From contig NZ_CP090976.1 of assembly GCF_021513235.1 (NCBI RefSeq), positions 2,542,001-2,606,000 of the forward strand: a DNA stretch of 64,000 nt, written 5' to 3'. The DNA comes from Kaistella sp. 97-N-M2. Lineage in GTDB: Bacteria > Bacteroidota > Bacteroidia > Flavobacteriales > Weeksellaceae. Every line of letters starts with the position of its first letter. Position 1 is the first letter of the stretch. Made by a program: the position numbers and the translations under genes. Positions 53,893-63,110 of this stretch are shown here, in pieces. The notes below the pieces were generated by a model. That model had not been told where the DNA came from. It searched no databases and was given only the letters and a program-made list of their open reading frames with translations.

Positions 53893-54825
53893 ATGAATAT
53901 GGTAGAAATAGTAAATCATTTTGTACAAACTCAAATTCCAATTCAGGAATTAAAAATATTTTCCAAACTACCTGGTATTTATGCGTTCTTTTTTATTGGT
54001 AAAAACTTTCCATTAGAGAATTTTGAAATACCGCAAAACAAAATCATCTACATCGGAAAAACCGAAAGCAGCCAACAATCGCGGGATGCAAACACGCATT
54101 TTAAAACCGGAAAAACCGGAAGTTCTACTGTAAGAAAAAGCGTTGGGGCGTTGCTTTCACAATCGGAGGAAATTATTCCGATAATTAGAAGTTGGACAGA
54201 TATCGAAAAAGGCAGAACAAGCCATTATAAATTTAACCAGAATTCAGAGGAAAGAGTCACAAAATGGATGGTAGAAAATTTAGCTGTTTCTTTTTATGAA
54301 TATCCGGCTTCAAAAGCAAAAATAAATCAACTCGAAACAGATCTCATTAAAATATTAAAGCCCGTTCTTAACATTGACGCAAAAAATGCAGGCAACCCCC
54401 ACTTGGTTCAGATTAAAGCATTGCGTAAAGCATTAGGTGCAATCGTCCATTCAACTCCAGATCAAAAAACACCCATAACCATGAAAGAAACGAGAGTAAG
54501 TATCGCACCTAAAATTATAAATATGAATACAAGTTCATTTGGCAAGTATGTGCCAATTTGGACTGCCTATTTGGAGGAAATGAAGCGTGCCCTTGCTGAA
54601 TCTTCAGAAGTTATCTCAATCAATTTAGACAAGAATCTTTTTGAACAGGCAGGGAATAGAAAAAATTTCGCATTTAGATTAGATTACACAGAAGGTAAAG
54701 TTTCCAATAACATTGGAGGCAGTGCTGTGGCCCGAGACTTAAACAAAGTGCTGACAAGTAGCAAAATACAGGTTGGCAACAAAACATTTAAGATGAATAA
54801 AGAATTTAAACTAACCATAGAATAA
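53893..54825 (+). CDS. GIY-YIG-type nuclease-like protein
   Basis: 310 residues. The GIY-YIG core is visible: LPGIYAFFFIGK, KIIYIGKTESSQQSRDANTH and a later Glu/Asn region (KINQLETDLIKILKPVLNID). The rest (about 180-310) contains helical and strand-rich parts of unknown role. It starts at ATG 53893; an older frame overlaps it. The next gene begins 2 bp later, so they are probably coupled. Confidence 0.72.
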   Translation: MNMVEIVNHFVQTQIPIQELKIFSKLPGIYAFFFIGKNFPLENFEIPQNKIIYIGKTESSQQSRDANTHFKTGKTGSSTVRKSVGALLSQSEEIIPIIRSWTDIEKGRTSHYKFNQNSEERVTKWMVENLAVSFYEYPASKAKINQLETDLIKILKPVLNIDAKNAGNPHLVQIKALRKALGAIVHSTPDQKTPITMKETRVSIAPKIINMNTSSFGKYVPIWTAYLEEMKRALAESSEVISINLDKNLFEQAGNRKNFAFRLDYTEGKVSNNIGGSAVARDLNKVLTSSKIQVGNKTFKMNKEFKLTIE

Positions 54826-54827
54826 AT

Positions 54828-56574
54828 ATGGCAACACTTTTCAAAGACGTAAAATATAATTTACAGGGTTTAATAAACGATATTGATATGGGCACGATTG
54901 GTCTGCCTGATATTCAGAGACCCTTTGTTTGGGCAGATACAAAAGTTCGCCAATTATTTGACAGTTTATACAAAGGATATCCCGTTGGCTATTTATTATT
55001 TTGGGAAAACGCAAATATAAATGGGGTTTAAGAGTATCGGAACGGAAAGAAAACAAAAAGCTGCACACCTCCTGATTGTAGATGGCCAACAAAGATTAAC
55101 CTCTTTATATGCTGTCATCAAAGGGCAAGAAGTGATTCGGGAAAATTACAACAAGACCAAAATAATAATTGCTTTTAATCCCCTGGAGGAAAAATTTGAA
55201 ATTCCCGACGCTGCGATTAGAAGAGATCCCCGTTATTTTCAGAATATTACTGAAGTTTGGGAACCCAATGCAAACATTATTAAAATTATAAATAGTTATA
55301 CTTCTAATCTTCGAAAATCACGGGAGATTACCGACGACGAAGAACTTAAAATTCAAGAGCGGTTTATGAAACTTAAGAATCTTGAATCTTATCCCTTTTC
55401 TGTGTTGGAGCTTTCTCAAGAAATTGACGAAGAGCAGGTTGCTGATGTCTTTGTGCGTATAAATTCACAAGGCAAAACATTAAACCAGGCAGATTTTATT
55501 TTAACTTTAATGAGCGTTTTTTGGGATGAAGGCCGAACAAACCTGGAGGAGTTTTGTAGGAAAGCTCGCCTGCCCTCAAAAACGGAGGCTACTCCTTTTA
55601 ATTACATCATTGTTCCTAAGCCGGATCAAATGCTGCGCGCTGCAGTTGGTCTTGCTTTTAGAAGGGCAAGATTACAATATATCTACAGCATATTGCGTGG
55701 AAAAGATTTAGAAACCGGTCTTTTTAGCGAAGAACGCAGAGATACTCAATTCGATATATTGAAAGTTGCACAAGGGAACGCTTTAGATATTCAGAACTGG
55801 CATGAGTTCCTGAAAGCTATCATTCAAGCAGGTTATAGTAATGAAAGTTTTATCAGCTCGAATAATAATATTTTGTATTCCTATGTTTTTTTTCTCATTG
55901 GCAGAATTGATTACAAGGTCGATCTGTACAATTTGAAAAAATTGATCGCACGCTGGTTTTTTACGTGTTCCATTACCGGCCGTTACACAGGTTCTCCCGA
56001 GACCGCAATGGAGATGGATCTCGCTAAGTTACGGTCCGTAGATAGCGCTGAAGGTTTCATTGGTACGATCAATGAGATCATCGATTCGCAATTGACCCCC
56101 GATTTCTGGAATGTTACTTTACCGATGGATATGGCGACATCCTCTTTCCGATCACCTTCTTTATTTGCCTATTATGCTGCCCTGAACATTCACGATGCGT
56201 ATGGCTTGTTTTCTAAACTGAAAGTGGGTGAACTTCTACAATCAGGACTTCGCGCAAATAAATCTGCGCTTGAAAGACATCATCTTTTTCCGAAAGCCTG
56301 GTTGATGAGAAATGGTTTCGCTGAAAGCAGAGACTATAATCAAATTGCCAATTTCGCCTTAGTAGAATGGAGTGATAGTATTGCCATCAGTGACAAGGAA
56401 CCAAAGGTCTATCTACCATTTTACGAGGGAAGGTTTACTAACGAGGAAATGGAAAAAATGAAATATTGGCATGCCTTACCTAGTGAATGGCAGGAGATGG
56501 AATATAAAGAATTTCTAACTTCCAGGCGGAAAATGATTGCAAGAGTTGTAGAGCATGGATTTAAAAAACTATAG
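54828..56574 (+). pseudogene. DUF262 (GmrSD-type) nuclease, frameshifted
   Basis: About 581 residues if joined. 54828-55031 encodes DIQRPFVWADTKVRQLFDSL and 55021-56574 continues with the DGQQR motif (LIVDGQQRLTSLYAVI) of the ParB-like DUF262 domain. Near the C-terminus ERHHLFPKAWLM and NQIANFALVEW form the HNH-like DUF1524 nuclease. One G fewer in the GGGG at 55023-55026 joins the frames. GmrSD-type enzymes cut modified phage DNA using NTPs. It ends the island, 50 bp before an ordinary gene. Confidence 0.85.
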
Positions 56575-56624
56575 CAATTCAATTAAAAATTCCAGAGTTC
56601 TGCTCAAAAATAAATTTCATTATC

Positions 56625-56957
56625 ATGACTAAAAACCCCCTCCACGAATTCACCCAATTCTACAAAGGTGAAACCCAGCCTCCAGCCAATTGCCCGCATC
56701 CCAACCTTTGGCACTATGAACAAATGTGGGTCGAAAATGAAGAAGAAAGAGACGAGAACCACGGCAGAGTTCGGGAATATCAACACGACGTTCTGCCCTT
56801 GTATCACGAAGACGACGGTATTCCTTTATCTTTAAAAGCCCTGCTGTATAATCGCTACACCCATTGGGTAGGCGGGTATTCTTTGGAAAGTGATGTGAAA
56901 GGGTTTGTGCAGTTTCTGCATCAGCAATACTTAGGGAAAAAGGAAGAAAGACGATAA
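56625..56957 (+). CDS. Hypothetical protein
   Basis: 110 residues, acidic and rich in His and Trp (NCPHPNLWHYEQMWVENEEE, VLPLYHEDDGIPLSLKALLY, YTHWVGGYSLESD). No family recognised. The composition (moderate GC) is more like the core genome than the preceding island, suggesting the island ends between 56574 and 56625. It is followed by a convergent glycosylase gene. Confidence 0.65.
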   Translation: MTKNPLHEFTQFYKGETQPPANCPHPNLWHYEQMWVENEEERDENHGRVREYQHDVLPLYHEDDGIPLSLKALLYNRYTHWVGGYSLESDVKGFVQFLHQQYLGKKEERR

Positions 56958-56985
56958 CATAACTTCTGCGTACGGAAAGAAATTC

Positions 56986-57516
56986 CTATTCATCCTGCTT
57001 CAACACAAACCGCCACGGCATCTCCCGCCATAAATCTCCAGCATAGTCCACACCCACGCGCGGGCCCGCGGTGATGGCGCCGGCAAGTTCCGTGTCTTCT
57101 ATCCAAAGGCGGTTTGAGGTGGTGAGATCTTCGCCGTAAAATGTTTTATCAAGTTCCAACAGATTGCCAATTCTGCCGGGACCGTTTACAGTGCTCAGGC
57201 CGCGTATGAGCACGGCTTCTGGCAAACCTTCGCCGCCCGTCACGATATTCAGGAGCCAGTAGCGGCCGTAGATGAGATAAACATAAACGGTTCCGCCCGC
57301 ACCAAACATCAGTTCGGTCCGCGGCGTGCGGCCTTTGCTCGCGTGGCTGGCGAGATCGTTGGTGCCGTAGTAGGCTTCGGTTTCGGTAATGTGCGCGCGA
57401 AATTCCCGGCCGTCCTCAAAACGCCGCACCAAAGTTTTGCCTAAAAGGTCCTCTGCAAGATACACCGCAGTGTTTTGCTGAAAATAGTGGGAAGGTAACC
57501 GGGAATTTCTCATCAA
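56986..57516 (-). CDS. DNA-3-methyladenine glycosylase (AAG/MPG type)
   Basis: 176 residues. AAG family: LLGKTLVRRFEDGREFRAHI, TETEAYYGTNDLASHASKG (catalytic Glu in TETEAY) and GTVYVYLIYGRYWLLNIVTG. It excises alkylated purines and hypoxanthine from DNA. A little shorter than the human enzyme, usual for bacterial forms. It starts at ATG 57516 and is a single gene. Confidence 0.93.
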   Translation of the reverse strand: MMRNSRLPSHYFQQNTAVYLAEDLLGKTLVRRFEDGREFRAHITETEAYYGTNDLASHASKGRTPRTELMFGAGGTVYVYLIYGRYWLLNIVTGGEGLPEAVLIRGLSTVNGPGRIGNLLELDKTFYGEDLTTSNRLWIEDTELAGAITAGPRVGVDYAGDLWREMPWRFVLKQDE

Positions 57517-57728
57517 TTTAATTTGGGTTTGTTACATGGAGCAATCTGGCTTCAAACATCGTTCCGGCGCGTTTACACGACCATCTTATCAACATCCTGC
57601 AATTTGTCATATCCAATCTAATTTTTGATAGATTCTCGCGTTTACTCCGATCGACACCGAAGACCGCCTTTATTACGTTTTGGTCAAATTATTGTTCCCA
57701 AATGTTTTTAAAATTAAGAAAAATAAAA

Positions 57729-58709
57729 ATGGAATACAGAAAATTAGGACACAGCGACTTGGAATTATCAGCGATTACTTTCGGCGCCTGGGCTGCCGGC
57801 GGTTGGATGTGGGGAAGCACCGATAGAAACGACGCCATCGATGCCATTAAAACTTCCTACGGTTTGGGCGTCACGTCCATCGACACCGCACCGGTGTACG
57901 GACAGGGTGCCAGCGAAGAAATTGTGGGCGAAGCCATCAAAGGAATTTCCCGCGATAAAGTGCAGATCCTCACAAAATTCGGAATGCGCTGGGACCTGCA
58001 AAAAGGAAACCTAGCCATGCATTCTAAGGATAACAACGGAAACAACATCGATATTTATAAATACGCCGGCAAAGAGAGTGTGATCGCGGAGTGTGAGCAA
58101 AGTCTGAGAAGATTAGGCACCGATTACATTGATCTTTATCAGATTCACTGGCCCGATGTTACCACGCCCATCTACGAAACTTTTGAGGCGGTTTCGCGCT
58201 TAATTGAGCAGGGCAAAGTGCGGTTTGCAGGCGTCTGCAACTACAATGCAGCACAAATGGCGACAGCCGCAGAAACCATCGATTTGGTTTCGAACCAGAT
58301 TCCCTTCAGCATGGTTACGCGCGACATTGAAAAAACCGTGCCTTACTTTATCGAACATCAAAAATCAATTTTGGCGTACAGTCCCATGGAGCGGGGTTTG
58401 TTGACCGGAAAGATTCACGCCGGATATCAGTTCAAAGAAGGTGATCACCGCGCCGGTCTGCCTCATTTTCAGCGGGATTTCGTGCAGAAAACCAACGCGC
58501 TGCTGGCGGAGATCAAACCCATTGCCGAGGCGCACGACGCGACTTTAAGTCAACTCGTGTTACGCTGGACCCTGGCCAGAAAAGGAATTACAATTGCCCT
58601 GGCGGGTGCGCGAAACGCCGGTCAGGCGACCCAAAATGCCTTATCCATGGAAATGAATTTAAGTCCGGAAGAGCTCAAAAAAATCGATGAACTGGTGGAT
58701 CGTTTTTAG
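57729..58709 (+). CDS. Aldo/keto reductase
   Basis: 326 residues from ATG 57729; an ATG at 57702 adds nine residues without family sequence. (beta/alpha)8 barrel with catalytic Asp and Tyr in SIDTAPVYGQG, Lys in ILTKFG and His in LYQIHWPDVT. The C-terminal NADPH loop is SPMERGLLTGK and LAGARNAGQATQNALS. It reduces aldehydes or ketones; the substrate is unknown. It is followed by a strong hairpin. Confidence 0.93.
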   Translation: MEYRKLGHSDLELSAITFGAWAAGGWMWGSTDRNDAIDAIKTSYGLGVTSIDTAPVYGQGASEEIVGEAIKGISRDKVQILTKFGMRWDLQKGNLAMHSKDNNGNNIDIYKYAGKESVIAECEQSLRRLGTDYIDLYQIHWPDVTTPIYETFEAVSRLIEQGKVRFAGVCNYNAAQMATAAETIDLVSNQIPFSMVTRDIEKTVPYFIEHQKSILAYSPMERGLLTGKIHAGYQFKEGDHRAGLPHFQRDFVQKTNALLAEIKPIAEAHDATLSQLVLRWTLARKGITIALAGARNAGQATQNALSMEMNLSPEELKKIDELVDRF

Positions 58710-58770
58710 TTACACTGGATTCCACCGCGTCGTTATATCATAAATGAACTAGGCCCGAAAAGCCCTCTTA

Positions 58771-58810
58771 TTACAGGAAAAATTGCAGTCACTGACTGCA
58801 ATTTCTGTAA
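58771..58810 (+). terminator. Strong hairpin after the aldo/keto reductase gene
   Basis: AAATTGCAGT (58780-58789) pairs perfectly with ACTGCAATTT (58795-58804); outer TTACAG and CTGTAA extend the stem past a 3-nt bulge. No long T-run follows, so it may be an attenuating or processing hairpin rather than a classical terminator. Confidence 0.5.
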
Positions 58811-58963
58811 AAAGCCGAAGGTAAAAATGTTCACGCGTTCTAATTTTGATCGTAAAGGAAACTTTAGGAATCAAGAACGATTGCTGATTGAAGCGGTTTT
58901 TGTCTGTTTGCCTTTTTAGTTCGCAAAAAAGATCAGAATTGGTGCAGGCAGTTTTTAAGTACC

Positions 58964-58993
58964 AAAAAACTCCTCAGAAAAACTGAAGAGTTT
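58964..58993 (-). terminator. Terminator of the cold-shock gene
   Basis: AAACTC(C)TCAG pairs with CTGA(A)GAGTTT with one mismatch; the A-run on the plus strand at 58964-58969 gives a T-tract on the transcript strand. It begins 30 bp past the stop of the cold-shock gene. Confidence 0.75.
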
Positions 58994-59023
58994 ACATTTT
59001 ACCATGCAATTGAGGTCGCGTAA

Positions 59024-59458
59024 TTATCGGATTACTTTGATGTCGACCGCAGTTAATCCCTTTGGAGATCTTTCGATTTCGAAGGAGACTTTGTTGCCCT
59101 TTTTTACCATTTCTGCGCAGTTGTTGCTGTGGAAGAAAATGTTGTCTTTCATTGTCTCGGCGGTAATAAAACCGTAGCCCTTTTCACTCAGAAAAGTTAC
59201 AATCCCAATTTTTACAACTTCTTCGGCTTCCCGTGGTGCGGCACCTAACTGAATGCTGTTGATGTCCACATCAATTTTATCGTTCTTGTCTGGTGGAGTA
59301 CTGGTTAACTGACCATAAGCATCAACGTACATAATCATGTCGTCGAGGTCTTTTCCTTTGTCATTGCTTTCTTTGCGCTCCTCCCGACGCGCGGTTTTTT
59401 CTTTTTGCTTCTGAAGTTTTTTCTTAAAGTTTTCTTTTTTAGAGAAAGAATCTGCCAT
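59024..59458 (-). CDS. Cold-shock-domain protein
   Basis: 144 residues. A basic, charged N-terminal extension (about 1-75, KKENFKKKLQKQKEKTARRE) precedes a cold-shock domain with RNP motifs KGYGFI and NIFFH. Such two-part proteins bind single-stranded nucleic acid; the N-terminal extension is usual for this Bacteroidota type. It is a single gene with its own terminator. A role in cold adaptation is only inferred. Confidence 0.92.
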   Translation of the reverse strand: MADSFSKKENFKKKLQKQKEKTARREERKESNDKGKDLDDMIMYVDAYGQLTSTPPDKNDKIDVDINSIQLGAAPREAEEVVKIGIVTFLSEKGYGFITAETMKDNIFFHSNNCAEMVKKGNKVSFEIERSPKGLTAVDIKVIR

Positions 59459-59584
59459 ATATTATATTTTTGTTTTGAAATTATTTGATAAGGTACAACA
59501 TAAACCCGTACAATGCAAACAAAGCCGTGAGTTTTATTTTATGTTGACGAACAATATACCCAAAATCCCGGCTTAAAGGGGATC

Positions 59585-61585
59585 TCAGTCGTTTCTATCG
59601 TGCGAATCGCTGCTGATGAACATTTCATTTTTTTCCTCCGCCACAATCTCCAGAAAGCGGTCGTAATGTTTGAGGACATCGGAAATCAATTCATTTTTCG
59701 TGAAATACTGAATGTCGTAACTTTCTCTCGTATCGCCGAAATAGGCTTTTGGGAAGAAGGTTCCTTTTTCCAAAACTTCCGGCTGGTTTCCTTCTTCTAT
59801 TAAATATTTTGCGATCTTTTTTGCAGTCGTTTCCACACCGTACACAAAATTATTAATGAGATCATACTTAATAACAATTTCAATCTTTGTGGGTTCATTT
59901 TGATGATTGATGCTGGCGATAATGCCATTTTCCGCAAATTCCGCCTGAAGTTCAGTGAAAGCTTCTTTCACCACTGTATTGATAAACTGATCGATAGAGG
60001 CTTTGTCTTTTGTGGCAACGATGCGTTTTAACCGGTCTTTCCATAAATTTCCGGACCAAGGCGTCGTAGTTTTCGTAAACTTTCGGTCGTAATATGCTTG
60101 GTCGATCGTCAGTGCTTTCAGCAAACTCACCATAAATAAGATCATGATGAGGGAAAAGGGCAGCGCGGTGATGAGCGTCATACTTTGAAGCGCTTTCAAC
60201 CCGCCCGCATTCAGCAGCAATAAAGACAAAACCGCCAACAAAGTTCCCCATAGAATGGTTTGCCATTTCGGTGATTTCAGCGCGTTTTTCGTGGCGATAT
60301 TATTCATGACGAAAATCCCCGAATCCGCAGACGTTACAAAAAAGATGATCACAATTAAGATAGTGGCCAAACTGGCGATTTCGTTAAAAGGCAGATATTC
60401 CAAAAAACGAAACATCAGCGCGTCGGGATCGCCTGCAACACCGCTCAGCGCGCCACGACCTACATTCAAATCAAACCAAATGGCACTGTTTCCAAAAACC
60501 GTCATCCAGATAAAGTTAAATAAAGACGGTATTACAAGAACGGCGAGAATAAATTCGCGGATCGTCCTGCCTTTAGAAATTTTGGCGATAAAAAGCCCCA
60601 CGTATGGCGACCAGGAAATCCACCACGCCCAATAAAGGATGGTCCAGTCATAAAACCAGGGCAGCGATTCTTTGTCGTAAACGTGCGTCCCAAACGTCAG
60701 GTTAAAGAAGTTGTTAATGTAATTTCCCAAACCTTCCGTAAAACTTCCAATAAGGAAAACAGTCGGACCGAAAAACAGGACAAACAGCAGCAGGCAGACG
60801 ACCAACGTGACATTGATATTGCTTAAAATCTTAATTCCTTTGTCCACGCCCGTTAAAGCAGATAAAATAGCCAGACCTACCAAAATGCCCACAATCATGA
60901 TCTGATACATAAAATTGGTATCAGGTACAATATTTAAGATCTGCAAGCCCGAATTAATTTGCACCACACCAAAACCCAGCGTCGTTGTAATTCCAAAAAA
61001 AGTACTGCAGAGCGCGAAAACGTCGATCACATTTCCCCAGACTCCATTTGTTTTATTTTTTAAAAGCGGATAAAAACAGCTTCTTAAAGAGAGCGGCAGT
61101 TTAAAACGGTAGGCAAAGTAGGAGAGGGACAAACCCACAAGACCATAGATGGCCCACGCGTGAATTCCCCAGTGAAAAAACGTATACAGTTGCGCATTTT
61201 TCGCTTTATTCACGTAATGCGTCAAACCAAATGCCTCCGACGTGTAGTGCTGCATGGGTTCTGCCACGCCAAAATACATCAGCCCAATTCCCATTCCCGC
61301 GGAAAACAGCATGGCAATCCAGGAAAAAAAGGAATGCTCCGGCCGGCTGTCATTATCGCCCAAACGAATTTTTCCGTATTTGCTAAATAGAAGATAGACA
61401 AGAAAAACCACGAACAGCGTGACCGCCCAAACATACACCCAATTGAGGTTTACAAAAATGAAATTTTTGATGACGTTCAAAATGCGGTCGGCAATTACCG
61501 GATACATAACGGAGACGACGGAAACGAGAACGATAAAGATCATGCTGGGAACAAATATTCCTTTGCGCAAAGTGGTTTTAAACAT
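59585..61585 (-). CDS. BCCT family transporter
   Basis: 666 residues from ATG 61585; codons upstream to 61783 carry no family sequence. About 12 membrane helices, with the BCCT signature WISWSPYVGLFIAKISKGRT and the GMGIGLMYFGVAEPM region of helix 3. These carriers take up betaine, carnitine or choline with Na+ or H+. The C-terminal ~150 residues are cytosolic, longer than in minimal BCCTs, and may regulate osmotic response. It is monocistronic. Confidence 0.95.
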   Translation of the reverse strand: MFKTTLRKGIFVPSMIFIVLVSVVSVMYPVIADRILNVIKNFIFVNLNWVYVWAVTLFVVFLVYLLFSKYGKIRLGDNDSRPEHSFFSWIAMLFSAGMGIGLMYFGVAEPMQHYTSEAFGLTHYVNKAKNAQLYTFFHWGIHAWAIYGLVGLSLSYFAYRFKLPLSLRSCFYPLLKNKTNGVWGNVIDVFALCSTFFGITTTLGFGVVQINSGLQILNIVPDTNFMYQIMIVGILVGLAILSALTGVDKGIKILSNINVTLVVCLLLFVLFFGPTVFLIGSFTEGLGNYINNFFNLTFGTHVYDKESLPWFYDWTILYWAWWISWSPYVGLFIAKISKGRTIREFILAVLVIPSLFNFIWMTVFGNSAIWFDLNVGRGALSGVAGDPDALMFRFLEYLPFNEIASLATILIVIIFFVTSADSGIFVMNNIATKNALKSPKWQTILWGTLLAVLSLLLLNAGGLKALQSMTLITALPFSLIMILFMVSLLKALTIDQAYYDRKFTKTTTPWSGNLWKDRLKRIVATKDKASIDQFINTVVKEAFTELQAEFAENGIIASINHQNEPTKIEIVIKYDLINNFVYGVETTAKKIAKYLIEEGNQPEVLEKGTFFPKAYFGDTRESYDIQYFTKNELISDVLKHYDRFLEIVAEEKNEMFISSDSHDRND

Positions 61586-61761
61586 AGATGAATTCTTCTT
61601 AAATGACTTCTGAAGGCTGGGCGGCGGAAATATGCGGCGCCTAAAAAAACAGTAACAATCCCTAAATGAGCGCCTAAATCTTAAAATTTTGTTAAAATTA
61701 CGGAATTTATTTTGAGCTCTTCCCGAAATTCCTTTAAAATATATTTCTTGGAATGCTCCCT

Positions 61762-61802
61762 TCTGAAAAACAGGAGAGGCCAAGCATTGCTGCTTAGCCT
61801 CT
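61762..61802 (-). terminator. Terminator of the lipoprotein gene
   Basis: AGAGGC(c)AAGCA pairs with TGCTT(a)GCCTCT around TTGC. GAAAAACAGG on the plus strand before it gives a short T-run on the minus-strand transcript. It lies 53 bp past the lipoprotein stop. Confidence 0.65.
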
Positions 61803-61855
61803 TATATTTAAAACTTTTGCGTGAATTCCGGCAGAAGAAATTCTGTATTTAATTT

Positions 61856-62407
61856 TTATTTCACCTTTTCAAACATATACAGTTTGCCGCCCGAAAACGC
61901 GTAGCTCTGCATGAGATTTCCTTCTAAAACCATAGTTTTAGAGGTCACGTCGATAACCGAAATGTAATTGCTGGAATTGTATTTCAGATAGTTTTCTTTC
62001 TCGCCTGTGGAGGGATTTTTGCCGAATTTGAACTGGTATTTCACCCATTCTTCTTCGCCCGGATCGCAGTGTACGGGTTTAAATTTCCCGCGGTTCGATT
62101 TGAATTCTATAACTTCCATGCCCGCGGCGCAGTCGCTTTTAAAATTATTTGCCGGATTTTGATCCTGCGAGAACTGTTCGTAAGTGCCGTTGTAAACGCC
62201 GATCACTTTCCACGTGCCGTCGATGCGGTCTTCATCTATTTTCCCTTCTGCTTTTTGTACGGCCCAGGAAACGCCGTTCACCGTTCCCTTTACAGCTGAA
62301 TAGCCGATCTTTGCTGTGGTTTTTACGACTTTTGCGGCTGTCGAAACAATGCACGAGGTGAGCGAAAAACTTAATGACAGAATCAGTATTATTTTAAAAT
62401 ATTTCAT
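61856..62407 (-). CDS. Lipocalin-like putative lipoprotein
   Basis: 183 residues. Signal peptide and lipobox-like LSFSLTSCIVST. The mature protein has a helical stretch (about 25-55) and then strands DGTWKVIGVYNGTYEQF, MEVIEFKSNRGKFKPV, VKYQFKFGKN and TMVLEGNLMQSYAFSGGKLY, the order of lipocalin-like beta barrels. A ligand cannot be named. It is monocistronic. Confidence 0.72.
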   Translation of the reverse strand: MKYFKIILILSLSFSLTSCIVSTAAKVVKTTAKIGYSAVKGTVNGVSWAVQKAEGKIDEDRIDGTWKVIGVYNGTYEQFSQDQNPANNFKSDCAAGMEVIEFKSNRGKFKPVHCDPGEEEWVKYQFKFGKNPSTGEKENYLKYNSSNYISVIDVTSKTMVLEGNLMQSYAFSGGKLYMFEKVK

Positions 62408-62519
62408 AGCGGTAATTTAAGAAGGTAATTTACGTCAAAATTCGGAAAGAGGAAGAGATGCTTTCTTTTTCGGGAAATCTTAAAATCCCTCGCATGTGGA
62501 AGTGTTTGGAATTAAATTT

Positions 62520-63104
62520 CTAATCAATTTTATATTGAATGGGTTTGAAACTTCCGCCATTGCTGTCTTCGGCAGAACACGCAGTCAGACACACAAGGAG
62601 ATCCATCTGCGCCTGAAATTTAACATGATCGCCGGCTTTCGACGTTGGTGGCAACACCGATAATTTTCCGTTCGCGTCGAACTGTACATTCATAAAAACA
62701 TTGAACGCCGTTGGGATATCGTCCTGTTCAATCCCCATCGGCGCCAGATTTTTCGATAAATTTTCTAAGCAACTTGGATGGTAACCTTTGTAATCATACA
62801 TCAGTTCGAAGGTTTCTTTGCTGCACGGCGCGAGCAAAAAATCGTTTCGGCCGTTCGTGTCCTCCAGAATTTCCATCATTTTGCGGGAGCGGTTGCTCCA
62901 GAGGAAATTCCCTTTGGTAATAAGTATTGATTCTTCGAAGTCCAATGTTTTTCCTGACGATATTTTCTCGCCAAAATCTTCGCTTTTAAAAAGAACCATG
63001 TCGCTCACCTGCATTCCTTCGGGATCGATTACGGTTAAGATTTGGTCTTTTTTTACATAGAAAGCGGCGCCGCTTTGTTTGTCGATAGTATTGATGTTGC
63101 TCAT
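62520..63104 (-). CDS. Urea-carboxylase-associated family protein (DUF1989)
   Basis: 194 residues. DUF1989 pattern: SGAAFYVKKDQILTVIDPEG, VSDMVLF, LWSNRSRKMMEILEDTNGRN and the Cys/His region LLAPCSKETFELMYDYKGYH, with TAFNVFMNV later. The family holds a metal and takes part in urea, guanidine or carboxyguanidine metabolism in some bacteria. It lies 6 bp behind the GntA-like gene, so both are translated from one message. Confidence 0.88.
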   Translation of the reverse strand: MSNINTIDKQSGAAFYVKKDQILTVIDPEGMQVSDMVLFKSEDFGEKISSGKTLDFEESILITKGNFLWSNRSRKMMEILEDTNGRNDFLLAPCSKETFELMYDYKGYHPSCLENLSKNLAPMGIEQDDIPTAFNVFMNVQFDANGKLSVLPPTSKAGDHVKFQAQMDLLVCLTACSAEDSNGGSFKPIQYKID

Positions 63105-63110
63105 AGTAAT

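Noticed and set aside
6034..56574. Programmed -1 frameshifting as a common mechanism in several genes of the window.
   Set aside because: Any gene that loses one base from a run of six or more automatically shows a slippery heptamer, and one gene needs the opposite correction. Homopolymer length errors explain the set more simply.
45645..56574. A complete DISARM or BREX system.
   Set aside because: Only a helicase and a methylase of matching type are present; drmA, drmB, pglZ, brxC and brxL-like genes are not seen.
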